Origin: Clostridium acetobutylicum ATCC 824
GTDB lineage: Bacteria; Bacillota; Clostridia; Clostridiales; Clostridiaceae
Length of the DNA: 64,000 bases
Reading direction: 5' to 3'
Assembly: GCF_000008765.1 (NCBI RefSeq)
Contig: NC_003030.1
Span: 62,001 to 126,000 of the forward strand
Shown one piece after another: positions 44,556 through 54,358 of the stretch (the stretch's first letter is position 1; every line of letters starts with the position of its first letter). The translations under genes and the position numbers were made by a program. The notes beneath the pieces are model-generated. The model made no database searches. It had not been told where the DNA came from and saw only the letters and a list, made by a program, of their open reading frames with translations.

Positions 44556-46027
44556 TGAAAAGATCTGGTAAGGTTTATATAATAGGAGCAGGACCTGGAG
44601 AGGAAGAGCTTATAACCTTAAAGGCAATAAGAAAAATGAAAGAATGCACAGCTGTGCTTTATGATAGACTTGTAGGACAGGGAATACTTAAATATTTGAA
44701 TGAAAAGTGTGAGATTTATTATTGTGGAAAAGAGCCTGGGTGTCATTATAAAACCCAAGATGAGATAAATGAAATGATAATAAAGCTAGCTAAAGAAGGA
44801 CATATTGTTGGTAGAATAAAAGGAGGAGACCCATATATTTTTGGAAGAGGAGGGGAAGAGGGACTAAGTCTTTTAAAAGAGAATATAGAATTTGAAGTGA
44901 TTTCAGGGGTTACTTCTCCCGTAGCTGTTTTAAATTATGCTGGAATTCCTGTAACGCACAGGGGCATAGCAAGAAGCTTTCATGTATTTACGGCAAAAAC
45001 AGCCAATGACGATTCTATAAATTTTAGTGCAGCGGCTAAAATTGATGGGACACTGATATTTTTAATGGGATATAGGCAGCTTAACGATATAACTAGAAAG
45101 CTAATAGAAAATGGAATGGATTCAAAAATGCCCTGCGCTGTTGTAATGAGGGGAACTACTAGTCTTCAGAAAAAGGTTATAGGAAATCTTAGTGATATAA
45201 AAGAAAAATGTGATAATGCTAATATGACTTCACCTTGTATAATAGTAGTAGGAAAAGTTGTTGGTTTCAATCAGCAGCTAAATTGGTATGAGAAAAAGCC
45301 TCTTTTTGGCAGAAATATATGTATAACAAGATCTAAAAATCAAAGCAAAACTATGAGAGAAGAGCTTCTTGACCTTGGAGCAGAAGTAACAGAAGTACAT
45401 TCTATAGAAATAGAAAATACAGCCTCAAATTTAGAAGAATACATTAATAAAATTTCAGAGTATGATTATATAATCTTGACCAGTGTAAATGCTGTGGAGG
45501 TCTTATTTGATTATCTTGCTTCAAAGGATTATGATGTAAGAAAAGTAAGGGCCAAGTTTGCAGTTATAGGAAATGCTACAAAAGAAGCGCTAAAGAAAAG
45601 AGGAATTGTTCCAGAGATAGTATCTAGAAAACACAATGGAGAAGGTCTTTTTGATGAGATTAGAGGCTATTTAAAGAAGGATGATAAGATATTTATCCCC
45701 AGGAGTGAAAATTCTAGAAAGTATATAAAGGAACAACTTGTAAGCTTAGGGTTAAGTGTTGACGAGTGTTTTATATACAGAACAGTTCCTGGAAAGCTTT
45801 ATGATAAGGCTGCTTTTGAAAATGCTGATACAATTGTTTTTACAAGTCCATCAACGGTAAAAAATATGATAGCTCTTTTTGGAGAAAAGAACATAAAGAA
45901 AAAGAGTATAATCGCCATAGGACCTATAACAGGAAGAGAGCTTGGAAAAATAAATGCAGAATATTCTACATGCAGTGAATGCAGTGTAGATGCAATAATT
46001 AGGGAGTGTTTGAACAGTGACAAATAA
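44555..46027 (+). CDS. cobA-hemD: uroporphyrinogen-III C-methyltransferase/synthase fusion
   Basis: A 490-residue fusion. The N-terminal half (about 1-245) is a [37 protein letters not shown] and [20 protein letters not shown]-like [20 protein letters not shown]. The C-terminal half (about 250-490) is a HemD synthase: [20 protein letters not shown] and [12 protein letters not shown]-like [15 protein letters not shown]. It closes uroporphyrinogen III and methylates it to precorrin-2, the siroheme branch. The TAATG overlap couples it to hemC. Confidence 0.95.
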   Translation: MKRSGKVYIIGAGPGEEELITLKAIRKMKECTAVLYDRLVGQGILKYLNEKCEIYYCGKEPGCHYKTQDEINEMIIKLAKEGHIVGRIKGGDPYIFGRGGEEGLSLLKENIEFEVISGVTSPVAVLNYAGIPVTHRGIARSFHVFTAKTANDDSINFSAAAKIDGTLIFLMGYRQLNDITRKLIENGMDSKMPCAVVMRGTTSLQKKVIGNLSDIKEKCDNANMTSPCIIVVGKVVGFNQQLNWYEKKPLFGRNICITRSKNQSKTMREELLDLGAEVTEVHSIEIENTASNLEEYINKISEYDYIILTSVNAVEVLFDYLASKDYDVRKVRAKFAVIGNATKEALKKRGIVPEIVSRKHNGEGLFDEIRGYLKKDDKIFIPRSENSRKYIKEQLVSLGLSVDECFIYRTVPGKLYDKAAFENADTIVFTSPSTVKNMIALFGEKNIKKKSIIAIGPITGRELGKINAEYSTCSECSVDAIIRECLNSDK

Positions 46028-47285
46028 AGAAATTTTTGAGGAATCAAAAGAGTATATGCCAGGAGGAGTAAATAGTCCTGTAAGAGCGTATATGGATTTA
46101 AATATTGATCCTCCTATAATAAAAAGTGGTAAGGACTCGCATTTGTTTGATGAAGAAGGAAAAGAATATATTGATTTTATAGAAGCATGGGGGCCTATGA
46201 TTTTAGGACATAAAAATCAAAAGGTTTTGAATGAGGTAAAAGAAGTTTTAGATGAGGGTGTAGGCTTTGGAGCACCTACAAGCTTGGAACTTAAGCTTGC
46301 TAAGTATATATGTACTACAGTAGATAATGTAGAGATGATTAGGATGGTTAATTCTGGTACAGAAGCTACTATGAGTGCAGTAAAGCTTGCAAGAGGCTAT
46401 ACTAAAAGAGATAAGATAATAAAATTTGCAGGTTGCTATCATGGTCATTTTGATGGCTTTCTAGTAGAGGCAGGCTCAGGTGTATTAACGCAAAATATAC
46501 CTGGATCACCTGGAGTTCCAAAGGGAAGCATAGAGAATACACTTATAGCTGAGTATAACAACGTAGAAAGTGTTGAGGTGTTATTTAATAAGTATAAGGA
46601 TGAAATAGCAGCGGTAATAATTGAGCCAGTTGCAGGTAATATGGGAGTTATACCAGCAAAAAAAGAATTTTTAGTAAAGCTTAGAGAGCTATGTACAGAA
46701 AATCAAAGTATATTGATATTTGATGAAGTTATGTCAGGCTTTAGAGTTGCTTATAAAGGTGCTCAAAGTTTATATGGTGTAACTCCGGATCTTATAACTT
46801 TTGCAAAGATAATGGGAGGTGGATTCCCATGTGGAGCGTACGGTGGAAAGAAAGAAATAATGAAGCAGTTATCTCCTCTTGGACCTGTATATCAGGCTGG
46901 AACCATGTCTGGAAATCCAGTTGTTATGGCAGCAGGATATGCGTCTCTTAGACAGCTTCACGAAAATCCTGAGTATTACACCTATATGGATAAGCTAGGA
47001 AGTAAGCTTGAAGCTGGGATATTAGAAATATCAAAAGAAAAAGGAATACCTTTGGTTGTAAACAGATGTGTGAATATGATGACTATATTCTTTAATAAGG
47101 CTAAGGAAGTTAAAAGCTATAGCGATGCAAAAGCATCAGATACAAAAATGTTTGCAAGGTTTGCAGAGCATATGATAACAAGCGGTATTTATGTTCCACC
47201 TTCTCAATTTGAAGCAATGTTTTTAGGAGTAAAACATACAGAAGAAGACATAGAAAGATTTTTAGACGTTATGAAAAAATTATAA
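46017..47285 (+). CDS. hemL: glutamate-1-semialdehyde 2,1-aminomutase
   Basis: The 422-residue PLP enzyme makes 5-aminolevulinate from glutamate-1-semialdehyde, completing the C5 pathway with HemA. The signature [20 protein letters not shown] and [17 protein letters not shown] are present; the PLP lysine lies in [17 protein letters not shown] (near residue 263). Starts at GTG 46017 overlapping the cobA-hemD stop by 11 nt, with GGGAG 11 nt upstream. Confidence 0.95.
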
Positions 47286-47302
47286 TTTTAAGGAGGGTTA
47301 CC

Positions 47303-48265
47303 ATGTTTAGAAGACATAGAAGATTAAGAAAGAATAGCTATATAAGGGATATGGTAAGAGAGACTACATTAAGCCCTAATGACTTTATTTATCCGCTTTT
47401 TGTGGTAGAAGGGATAAATATAAAAAAGGAAATACCATCACTGCCTAATAATTATCATTATTCTTTAGACAGGCTACCAGAGGTTATTTCTGAAATTAAT
47501 GATGCAGGTGTTAAAGGTATAATTTTATTTGGAATACCAGATTATAAGGATGAAATTGGTTCTTCTGCTTTTGATGAGAATGGAATAATTCAAAAGGCAA
47601 TAAGAAAAATAAGAGAAATTGATAAAGATCTATTTATAATAACAGATGTATGTATGTGTGAATATACAAGCCATGGACATTGCGGAATTATTCATGATGG
47701 ATATGTTGATAATGATGAAACTCTAAAATATATAGGAAAAATCGCACTCTCTCATGCAAAGGCGGGAGCTGACATGATTGCACCGTCAGACATGATGGAT
47801 GGTAGAATTGAAGAAATTAGGACTACTCTTGATGAAAACGGATATAAGAATGTATCTATAATGGCATATAGTGCTAAATATTGTTCTGCGTTCTATGGTC
47901 CGTTCAGAGATGCTGCGGATTCTGCACCTAAATTTGGAGATAGAAAGAGCTATCAAATGGACCCTGCAAATGCAAGAGAGGCTATGCTTGAGATTGAAGA
48001 TGATATTGAAGAAGGCGCTGATGTAATAATGGTCAAGCCTGCACTAGCGTACCTTGATATATTAAGAACTGCTAAAAATAGATTTGATGTTCCAGTTGCT
48101 GCATACAGCGTTAGTGGTGAATATTCAATGATAAAGGCTGGAGCCAAAATGGGCTGGATAGATGAAAAGGCTATAGCACTTGAATCTTTATTATCAATTA
48201 AAAGAGCTGGTGCTGATATGATTATAACTTATTACGCATTGGAAGCTTCAAAGTGGTTAAAGTAG
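47303..48265 (+). CDS. hemB: 5-aminolevulinate dehydratase (porphobilinogen synthase)
   Basis: The 320-residue enzyme condenses two 5-aminolevulinates. Lysines in [18 protein letters not shown] and [11 protein letters not shown] are the two Schiff-base residues. [15 protein letters not shown] is the zinc triad (C-x-C-x7-C), so the zinc-dependent form. AGGAGGG precedes the ATG 18 nt after hemL. Last gene of the hem operon, closed by a 13-bp terminator. Confidence 0.96.
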   Translation: MFRRHRRLRKNSYIRDMVRETTLSPNDFIYPLFVVEGINIKKEIPSLPNNYHYSLDRLPEVISEINDAGVKGIILFGIPDYKDEIGSSAFDENGIIQKAIRKIREIDKDLFIITDVCMCEYTSHGHCGIIHDGYVDNDETLKYIGKIALSHAKAGADMIAPSDMMDGRIEEIRTTLDENGYKNVSIMAYSAKYCSAFYGPFRDAADSAPKFGDRKSYQMDPANAREAMLEIEDDIEEGADVIMVKPALAYLDILRTAKNRFDVPVAAYSVSGEYSMIKAGAKMGWIDEKAIALESLLSIKRAGADMIITYYALEASKWLK

Positions 48266-48337
48266 ATACATGTGCATAGTTATATTTTTACAAAAGCGTC
48301 AACTATAGTTAATATGTTTAGAAGTAATTAATAAGGG

Positions 48338-48374
48338 ATACCCCCATGCTATGAATTTAGCATGGGGGTATTTT
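48338..48374 (+). terminator. terminator after hemB
   Basis: ATACCCCCATGCT and AGCATGGGGGTAT form a perfect 13-bp stem around ATGAATTT, followed by TTTG. The remaining gap up to 48764 is highly AT-rich; I see no gene in it. Confidence 0.85.
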
Positions 48375-48764
48375 GCGGAGAATTTATCTATTTTAATTGG
48401 TAAGATATATAATTCATAAAAAATGTTTAATGTAAATAAGTTCGAGTATATAGATATTAATGAATACTCTCTAAAATATAATACAATGTAGATCAATAGT
48501 ATATATAAATATGAATTCTAAAGAAAAGTATAATATTAATATAATTAAAAGCTAAAAATAATTACAAATTATAACATTGGAGTTAATCAAATAAAGAGTT
48601 TACCCTTTATATGAAAATAAATATCCACAAAACGACAAAAAAACATTTAATATTACAAAAAAACATATATAATATATTAATGGGCATTAATAAAAATATG
48701 ACAGTATATATATATGTAATTGTATTTGATGTTAAGGAGTATAAAGGGAATGAGGAGAGATAGT

Positions 48765-50144
48765 ATGGGCTTTATTAGAAATTTTACAATTAGGTCTAAG
48801 TTGTTAAGTTTGTTATTGATAAATGTACTATTAATAGTTATAGTGGTTTTATTCATGATAGAGATAAGAGCAGAGTATTCAAAGAAGCGTGGAGATATAA
48901 ATTCGGTTTATTGCTATAATGAGAAAGTAATAAATTCATTGAAGGATGATTTAGGAATATCACAAGATTACATTGTTCAATATGTTTACGATAGAAACAC
49001 ACATGAATATAGTAAAGTTGAACTGGATAGAAGAATAGATAAAGTAAAGCATTTGGATAATTATAAGGGATTAATAAACAAAATAGGTACAGGTATAAAT
49101 GAATACAACTCAGTGCTTACGAAGATACAAAATTATGGTGACAATGATAATCAATATGAGCTAAAAGCTCAATTAAATAAAAATAAGGATATAAGAGCAG
49201 ATATTATAGATTCATTAGACAGACTTATGGATGAAAACATAAATCAAGAATACATAGAGGAAAATAAACTTATAGATAAGTATCTAGAGTTTTCTATAGT
49301 TACAGTTTTAATAGCCTTTTTTGTAATTACTTTAATTGCGAGCTTTGTGTTTTATGACATACATGGTATGTTAAATAAGATATTAAATGTTATTGATAGA
49401 ATTTTCCAGAGTGAGGCTGTAGATATGGAATACAAGATGAGTAGAAAGGATGAACTAGGGGTTATTTTAAATAAAGTTGTGGATTTTGGAAATCAATTAG
49501 ATAATATTATAAAAAATATACTATTAAAGAGTCAAAGAGATGAGAACGAAAATCGAGTAAAAAATAGTAGTAAAGAAGGATTTGAGACACCTGGTGAAGT
49601 TTATAGAATCATTGAAGATTCATATAAGAATATTAATACTTTAGTTTCTAGAGCATATGCTCAATCTATGAAAGTTAGCAAAGAGATAAAAGAATTTAGC
49701 ATTATATCAGATAAAATAAGGTTATTTACAGAAAAATCATATAATTCCGTGAACAATATAAGGGAAATAATAGACAAGCTACAAGATAAATTTGAAGATG
49801 CCATATATAATGGTAAGTGTTTAGTAAAAGAAATTAATAGCACTAACTCTTATGAAATAGATATACTTGAAATAGATAAAAATAAATATGTAAGTAATTT
49901 TAATAAATTGTTTGAAGTTTTATATGATGTGGATTATATTTTCTTTCGAGTTAAGGATATTATAGATGATGAAAGAAAGGTATATAAATCCATAGAGGAA
50001 ATCCCTAAGGATATATTACTATGTTCAAATATGTTAACAGAAGATTTGAAAGACACAATCATGGACATGAAGGAATTAACAGCCATATCCCAAGGGCAAT
50101 TGGTTCTAGTAGAAAGGCTTAATAAATTACTTAAAAATGAATAA
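48765..50144 (+). CDS. 4HB/HAMP membrane sensor lacking an output domain
   Basis: The 459-residue protein begins MGFIRNFTIRSKLLSLLLIN, as methyl-accepting chemotaxis proteins do. It has two membrane segments (about residues 15-34 and 178-200) flanking a helical extracellular domain of about 140 residues, then a HAMP domain (from about 200). The remaining 200 residues are coiled but lack the highly conserved MCP hairpin tip and any kinase, GGDEF or EAL motif. It may be a partner for another signalling protein, a decoy or a decayed MCP. ATG 48765 lies 7 nt after GAGGAG; ATG 48750 after AAGGAG is an alternative. Confidence 0.75.
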   Translation: MGFIRNFTIRSKLLSLLLINVLLIVIVVLFMIEIRAEYSKKRGDINSVYCYNEKVINSLKDDLGISQDYIVQYVYDRNTHEYSKVELDRRIDKVKHLDNYKGLINKIGTGINEYNSVLTKIQNYGDNDNQYELKAQLNKNKDIRADIIDSLDRLMDENINQEYIEENKLIDKYLEFSIVTVLIAFFVITLIASFVFYDIHGMLNKILNVIDRIFQSEAVDMEYKMSRKDELGVILNKVVDFGNQLDNIIKNILLKSQRDENENRVKNSSKEGFETPGEVYRIIEDSYKNINTLVSRAYAQSMKVSKEIKEFSIISDKIRLFTEKSYNSVNNIREIIDKLQDKFEDAIYNGKCLVKEINSTNSYEIDILEIDKNKYVSNFNKLFEVLYDVDYIFFRVKDIIDDERKVYKSIEEIPKDILLCSNMLTEDLKDTIMDMKELTAISQGQLVLVERLNKLLKNE

Positions 50145-50503
50145 ATTATAAAAATAATTATAGATGTGCTAAAAATTATTGACATTTCCATAGTAAAGTG
50201 ATAAATTTAATGTAAATTAAAACATAATATTCATATTAATATAGTAGGAATTAAGTGGTTAAAATAGGGTGAAAATTAAGTTTTTACCCTATTTTAACTA
50301 AAATGATCAAAAGTTTTAAGAGAAGTTTTTTTAATATTATATAGGCGCGAAACCTTAATTATTGGGAAATAAAGTACATGCTTATGCAATTGGTATTCAG
50401 TTGACATACAGAGATGAACTTTACATCATTACATAGTAAAGTAATATGTTTTATATGACATGCAAAAAGCGTTAAATAATAAGATAACAAGGGGCGTAGA
50501 GGT
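50145..50503 (+). promoter_or_regulatory. upstream region of the sulfate assimilation operon
   Basis: Contains a promoter TTGACA (50179-50184), 17 nt, TAAATT (50202-50207); a 13-bp hairpin (50258-50270 with 50286-50298); and a second TTGACA at 50401-50406 without a clear -10. CATAGTAAAGTGAT (50189-50202) overlaps the first promoter, and CATAGTAAAGTAAT recurs at 50432-50445; the second is flanked by ATTAC...GTAAT arms. These may be sites for a sulfur regulator. No SAM riboswitch or T-box motif was found. Confidence 0.55.
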
Positions 50504-51733
50504 ATGAAATTTTCAACAAAACTTATTCATGGAAACTATAATTTAGAAAATACAGGAGCAACTAATGTTCCGATATATATGTCAAATGCATATGCGCATA
50601 GTTCACCTCAGGAGCTAGAGAATGTATTTAAAGGAAAGTTTCCTGGTTATGTATACAGTAGATTTTCAAACCCAACAGTACTGGAGTTCGAAAGAAGAAT
50701 GGCAAGCATTGAAGGAGGACTTACTGCAACTTCGGCAGCTTCGGGTATGAGTGCTATATATATGGCAATAACCAATATAGTTCATCCCGGGGACGAAATT
50801 ATTGCTTCAACAGGACTTTATGGGGGTACCTATACTCTAATTTCAAACTTACAGAATATTGGAGTTAAGGTAATATTTTTAGAAGACATAAGCAAAAAGA
50901 CACTTTTAAATAATATAAACGAAAATACAAAGCTTGTTTATACAGAAACTATAGGCAATCCTAAATTAGATATTTTGGATATTGAGTCAGTGGGAAGAGT
51001 ATGCAAGGAAAAAGGGATAATTTTCATGGTGGATTCTACAATATCGACGCCATATCTAATAAATCCTTCAAAATACGGAGCAGACGTTATAATTCATTCA
51101 ACGTCAAAGTATATCAATGGTACATCAAATGCTATAGGCGGAATGATTGTTGATTGTGGCAGTGAAAAGTATAAAAATCATAGATATGAAAATTTTCAAA
51201 AGTATGCTGAAAAGTATGATAAATTAGCATTCACTGCCAAGCTAAAAAGTACCTCAGGACTTGATATTGGTGCATCAATGTCACCTTTTAATGCATTTTT
51301 GTCACTAACAGGAATTGAGACTTTATCTTTAAGGATGAAAAAGCACTGTGAAAATGCAATGAAAATAGCATCGTATTTAGAGAAAAGTGACAAGGTAACA
51401 AATGTTAACTATCCTAATCTTAAAAGCTCAAAGTACTATGATTTGGCAACAAAATATTATGCAGATGGAGCTTCAGGAATACTTACCTTTAGACTTGGAA
51501 CAAAGGAAAATGCATACAAGTTTTTAGCTAAATTAAAGCTTATACTAGATACTACTAATATAGGTGACTGCAAAACAATTATAATACATCCAGCATCTAC
51601 AATTTGCATTAATAATACAGAGGAAGAAAGAGAAAAGATGGCGGTGTATGATGATCTTCTTAGGCTATCAGTAGGAATAGAGGATATCGAAGATATATTA
51701 GAAGATATAGATAGAGCGCTGGAAGCAATTTGA
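50504..51733 (+). CDS. O-acetylhomoserine sulfhydrylase/Cys-Met metabolism PLP enzyme
   Basis: The 409-residue enzyme belongs to the Cys/Met PLP family: YSRFSNPTVLEFERRMASIE, DEIIASTGLYGGTYTLISN and the PLP-lysine site HSTSKYINGTSNAIGGMI (near residue 209). Among O-acetylhomoserine sulfhydrylase, cystathionine gamma-synthase and related activities, its operon (sulfate reduction) argues for sulfide incorporation into O-acetylhomoserine to give homocysteine; a gamma-lyase role cannot be excluded by sequence. GTAGAGGT precedes ATG. Confidence 0.85.
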   Translation: MKFSTKLIHGNYNLENTGATNVPIYMSNAYAHSSPQELENVFKGKFPGYVYSRFSNPTVLEFERRMASIEGGLTATSAASGMSAIYMAITNIVHPGDEIIASTGLYGGTYTLISNLQNIGVKVIFLEDISKKTLLNNINENTKLVYTETIGNPKLDILDIESVGRVCKEKGIIFMVDSTISTPYLINPSKYGADVIIHSTSKYINGTSNAIGGMIVDCGSEKYKNHRYENFQKYAEKYDKLAFTAKLKSTSGLDIGASMSPFNAFLSLTGIETLSLRMKKHCENAMKIASYLEKSDKVTNVNYPNLKSSKYYDLATKYYADGASGILTFRLGTKENAYKFLAKLKLILDTTNIGDCKTIIIHPASTICINNTEEEREKMAVYDDLLRLSVGIEDIEDILEDIDRALEAI

Positions 51734-51742
51734 GGTGAGAGT

Positions 51743-52345
51743 ATGAATAATAAAAAAAGTACAAATGTAGTGTGGCAGGAAACTAAAATAAAAAGACAGA
51801 ATAGAGAAAAAATGTTAAAACAGAAGGGTGCAGTTTTATGGTTTACTGGACTTTCAGGTTCAGGTAAGTCAACGGTTGCATCTGCACTTGAAAAGAAGCT
51901 TTATGAAATGGGGTACTTGACATATTTATTGGATGGAGACAATTTAAGATATGGTCTTAATTCTGATCTTGGCTTTAAAAGTGAAGACAGAACTGAAAAT
52001 ATAAGAAGAGTATCAGAAGTTGCAAAACTGTTTGCTGATGCAGGAATCATAACAATAACAACATTTATTTCTCCATTCATAGAGGATAGAAATAATGCAA
52101 GAAAGCTTTTAGGGAAAGATTTTGTAGAGGTATATATAGATTGTCCTATTGAAGTCTGTGAGAAACGAGACCCAAAAGGCATATATAAAAAAGCTAGAAA
52201 TGGTGAGATCAAAAATTTTACTGGCATCGATTCACCTTATGAAAAACCAGAAAAGCCAGAAATTACGGTTGAAACGTATAAGGATACTGAAGAAAAATGC
52301 GTTGACAATATAATTGAATATCTAAAACAACATAAAATTTTATAG
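51743..52345 (+). CDS. cysC: adenylylsulfate kinase
   Basis: The 200-residue protein has Walker A GLSGSGKS (residues 36-43) followed by the family [16 protein letters not shown], and [17 protein letters not shown]-like [20 protein letters not shown]. It converts APS to PAPS with ATP. No PAPS reductase gene (CysH) is seen nearby; an AprAB-like pair that uses APS follows, so PAPS may be a side or regulatory product here. The gene starts 10 nt after the preceding one. Confidence 0.93.
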   Translation: MNNKKSTNVVWQETKIKRQNREKMLKQKGAVLWFTGLSGSGKSTVASALEKKLYEMGYLTYLLDGDNLRYGLNSDLGFKSEDRTENIRRVSEVAKLFADAGIITITTFISPFIEDRNNARKLLGKDFVEVYIDCPIEVCEKRDPKGIYKKARNGEIKNFTGIDSPYEKPEKPEITVETYKDTEEKCVDNIIEYLKQHKIL

Positions 52346-52355
52346 GAGGCAGGGT

Positions 52356-54035
52356 ATGGAATTATCACATGATATTTTAAAAACAGACCTTCTTATAGTT
52401 GGGGGAGGAACAGCAGGATGTTTTGCCGCAATAAGTGCTGCAAATAAACCTAGTATTCATATATTAATCGTAGAAAAATTCAACATAAAGAGAAGTGGAT
52501 GTCTTGCGGCAGGTGTAAATGCTTTAAATGCATATATAACTAAAAATGAAACTCCTGAATCTTTTGTTGACTATGTTAAAAAGGAATTCAATGAGGTTGT
52601 CAGGGAAGACTTAATATATACAGCGGCTAAAAGGCTTAATAGGGTAACAGAAAAAGTAGAGAAAATGGGGTTAACTATACTTAAAAATGAAGCTGGAGAG
52701 TATGTATCAAGAGGAAAAAGAAGTATAAAAATAAATGGAGAAAATATAAAACCAATTTTAGTGGATGCTTTAAAGAAAAAAGAAAATATAGAAGTTTTAA
52801 ATGGTGTTAACATAGTTGACTACATTGTTAGAGATGGAAAAGTTATAGGAGCCTTTGGGTTTTCAGTTAAGGAAGCTAAGGTTTACATTATTTATGCAAA
52901 GGCAGTTATATGTGCAACAGGTGGAGCGGCAGGTATATACAAGCCTAATAATCCAGGGTTCTCAAGGCACAAAATGTGGTATTCACCTTTTAATACAGGC
53001 GCAGGATACGCTATGGGAATAAGAGCAGGGGCAGAAATGACTACATTTGAGATGAGGTTTATAGCACTAAGATGCAAGGATACTATAGCCCCAACAGGAA
53101 CTATAGCACAGGGAATAAAAACTCCTCAGGTTAATGCATTTGGCGAGAAATATGTTACAAGGTATGGAAAGCCTACAACAATAAACAGACTCTATAGCAC
53201 TATTATGGAAAATTTAAATGGTAATGGTCCGTGCTATTTAAAAACTGAAGGAATTGAAGAAAGTCAGGTTCAAGATTTATTTAAAGCCTATTTAAATATG
53301 GCACCAGCGCAAGCTTTGAAGTGGTTTGATAGAGATATAAATCCTTCAAAGCAAAATATAGAAATAGAAGGTACAGAACCTTATATAGTTGGAGGACATG
53401 GGGCAAGTGGATATTGGGTTGATACTAGAAGAAAAACAACTTTAGATGGGCTTTATGCTGCTGGAGATGTTTCTGGTGGAAGTCCTAAAAAATATGTTAC
53501 AGGGTGTTTTGCAGAAGGTGAGATTGCTGCTGAAAATGCAATAGAGTACATTTCAAATAAGCATTTAAATACAATTACTGATGATGAAATAGATGAAATA
53601 ATACATAGAATAAAAGATTTCTTTGATGGAAAAAGTGATTTTAAGATTGAACAAATAGAAGAAGCAATGCAGAAGGTTATGGACGAATACGCGGGAGGTA
53701 TATCTCAGCATTATAGGTATACTGAAGAAAAGCTTAATATAGCAGAGAAAAGAATAGAGGAGCTTTTAAAACTTTCATATAAGCTTAAAGCTAAGGGTTC
53801 ACATGAGCTTTTGTTTATTTTTGAGCTTATAGATAGGCTTTATGTAGCAAAGGTTGTTATTGCTCATCTTAAGGCAAGACGTGAAACCAGATGGAAATGC
53901 TATGAGGAAAACGAAAGCTATACGGCTAGAGATGATGAAAATTTTCTTAAGTATGTAAACTCTATATATAAGGAAGGTAAAGTAAACATATTATACAGAA
54001 ATCTTGTTGGAAGGAATGAGATTTATGAGCATTAA
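52356..54035 (+). CDS. aprA: adenylylsulfate reductase subunit A-like flavoprotein
   Basis: The 559-residue FAD protein starts with the dinucleotide motif DLLIVGGGTAGCFAAISA (residues about 10-27) and has succinate dehydrogenase/AprA-like motifs: GCLAAGVNALNAYI, GGAAGIYKPNNPG and GGHGASGYWVDTRRKTTLDG (HGAxG active site). Together with the following ferredoxin-like subunit it is an AprAB-type APS reductase, normally of dissimilatory sulfate reducers, used here in an assimilatory operon. The C-terminus overlaps aprB by 11 nt. AGGAGG precedes the ATG. Confidence 0.85.
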   Translation: MELSHDILKTDLLIVGGGTAGCFAAISAANKPSIHILIVEKFNIKRSGCLAAGVNALNAYITKNETPESFVDYVKKEFNEVVREDLIYTAAKRLNRVTEKVEKMGLTILKNEAGEYVSRGKRSIKINGENIKPILVDALKKKENIEVLNGVNIVDYIVRDGKVIGAFGFSVKEAKVYIIYAKAVICATGGAAGIYKPNNPGFSRHKMWYSPFNTGAGYAMGIRAGAEMTTFEMRFIALRCKDTIAPTGTIAQGIKTPQVNAFGEKYVTRYGKPTTINRLYSTIMENLNGNGPCYLKTEGIEESQVQDLFKAYLNMAPAQALKWFDRDINPSKQNIEIEGTEPYIVGGHGASGYWVDTRRKTTLDGLYAAGDVSGGSPKKYVTGCFAEGEIAAENAIEYISNKHLNTITDDEIDEIIHRIKDFFDGKSDFKIEQIEEAMQKVMDEYAGGISQHYRYTEEKLNIAEKRIEELLKLSYKLKAKGSHELLFIFELIDRLYVAKVVIAHLKARRETRWKCYEENESYTARDDENFLKYVNSIYKEGKVNILYRNLVGRNEIYEH

Positions 54036-54339
54036 AATAGATCTAAACAAATGTGTAGGATGTCAAAAGTGTATAAACATATGCCCTGGAAGCTTAATAG
54101 ATAAAAATAATGATGGTAAGGCATATATAAAATATCCTAAAGACTGTTGGGGATGTACTGCATGTCTTAAAGAATGCAAATTTAAAGCTATAAAGTATTT
54201 TTTGGGTGCTGATATAGGTGGTAATGGTTCCTACATGTATGTAAGTGAAAAAGGTGAAGAACTTGAGTGGCATATGATTAATGAGGATGGCAAGGAAAAG
54301 ATTATTACGACTAGTAGGAAGGAATCAAATAAATATTAA
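54025..54339 (+). CDS. aprB: AprB-like ferredoxin subunit, two [4Fe-4S]
   Basis: The 104-residue protein has two clusters: CVGCQKCINICPG (residues 11-23) and CWGCTACLKEC (about 43-53), each C-x2-C-x2/3-C with a distal Cys-Pro or Cys. AprB relays electrons to the AprA flavin. Its short C-terminus (about 40 residues) is less extended than in sulfate reducers. ATG 54025 has AAGGAATGAG upstream and overlaps aprA. A GTG-started lipoprotein follows. Confidence 0.85.
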   Translation: MSIKIDLNKCVGCQKCINICPGSLIDKNNDGKAYIKYPKDCWGCTACLKECKFKAIKYFLGADIGGNGSYMYVSEKGEELEWHMINEDGKEKIITTSRKESNKY

Positions 54340-54358
54340 TAAGGGAGAGGGAAGTGAA

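Noticed and set aside
50145-50503. SAM riboswitch for the sulfur operon
   Set aside because: None of the conserved S-box core (such as the AGAGA and GGCNA blocks) was found.
52356-54035. Fumarate reductase/succinate dehydrogenase flavoprotein
   Set aside because: The flavoprotein fold is shared, but the following AprB-like ferredoxin and the sulfate activation genes fit APS reductase better.
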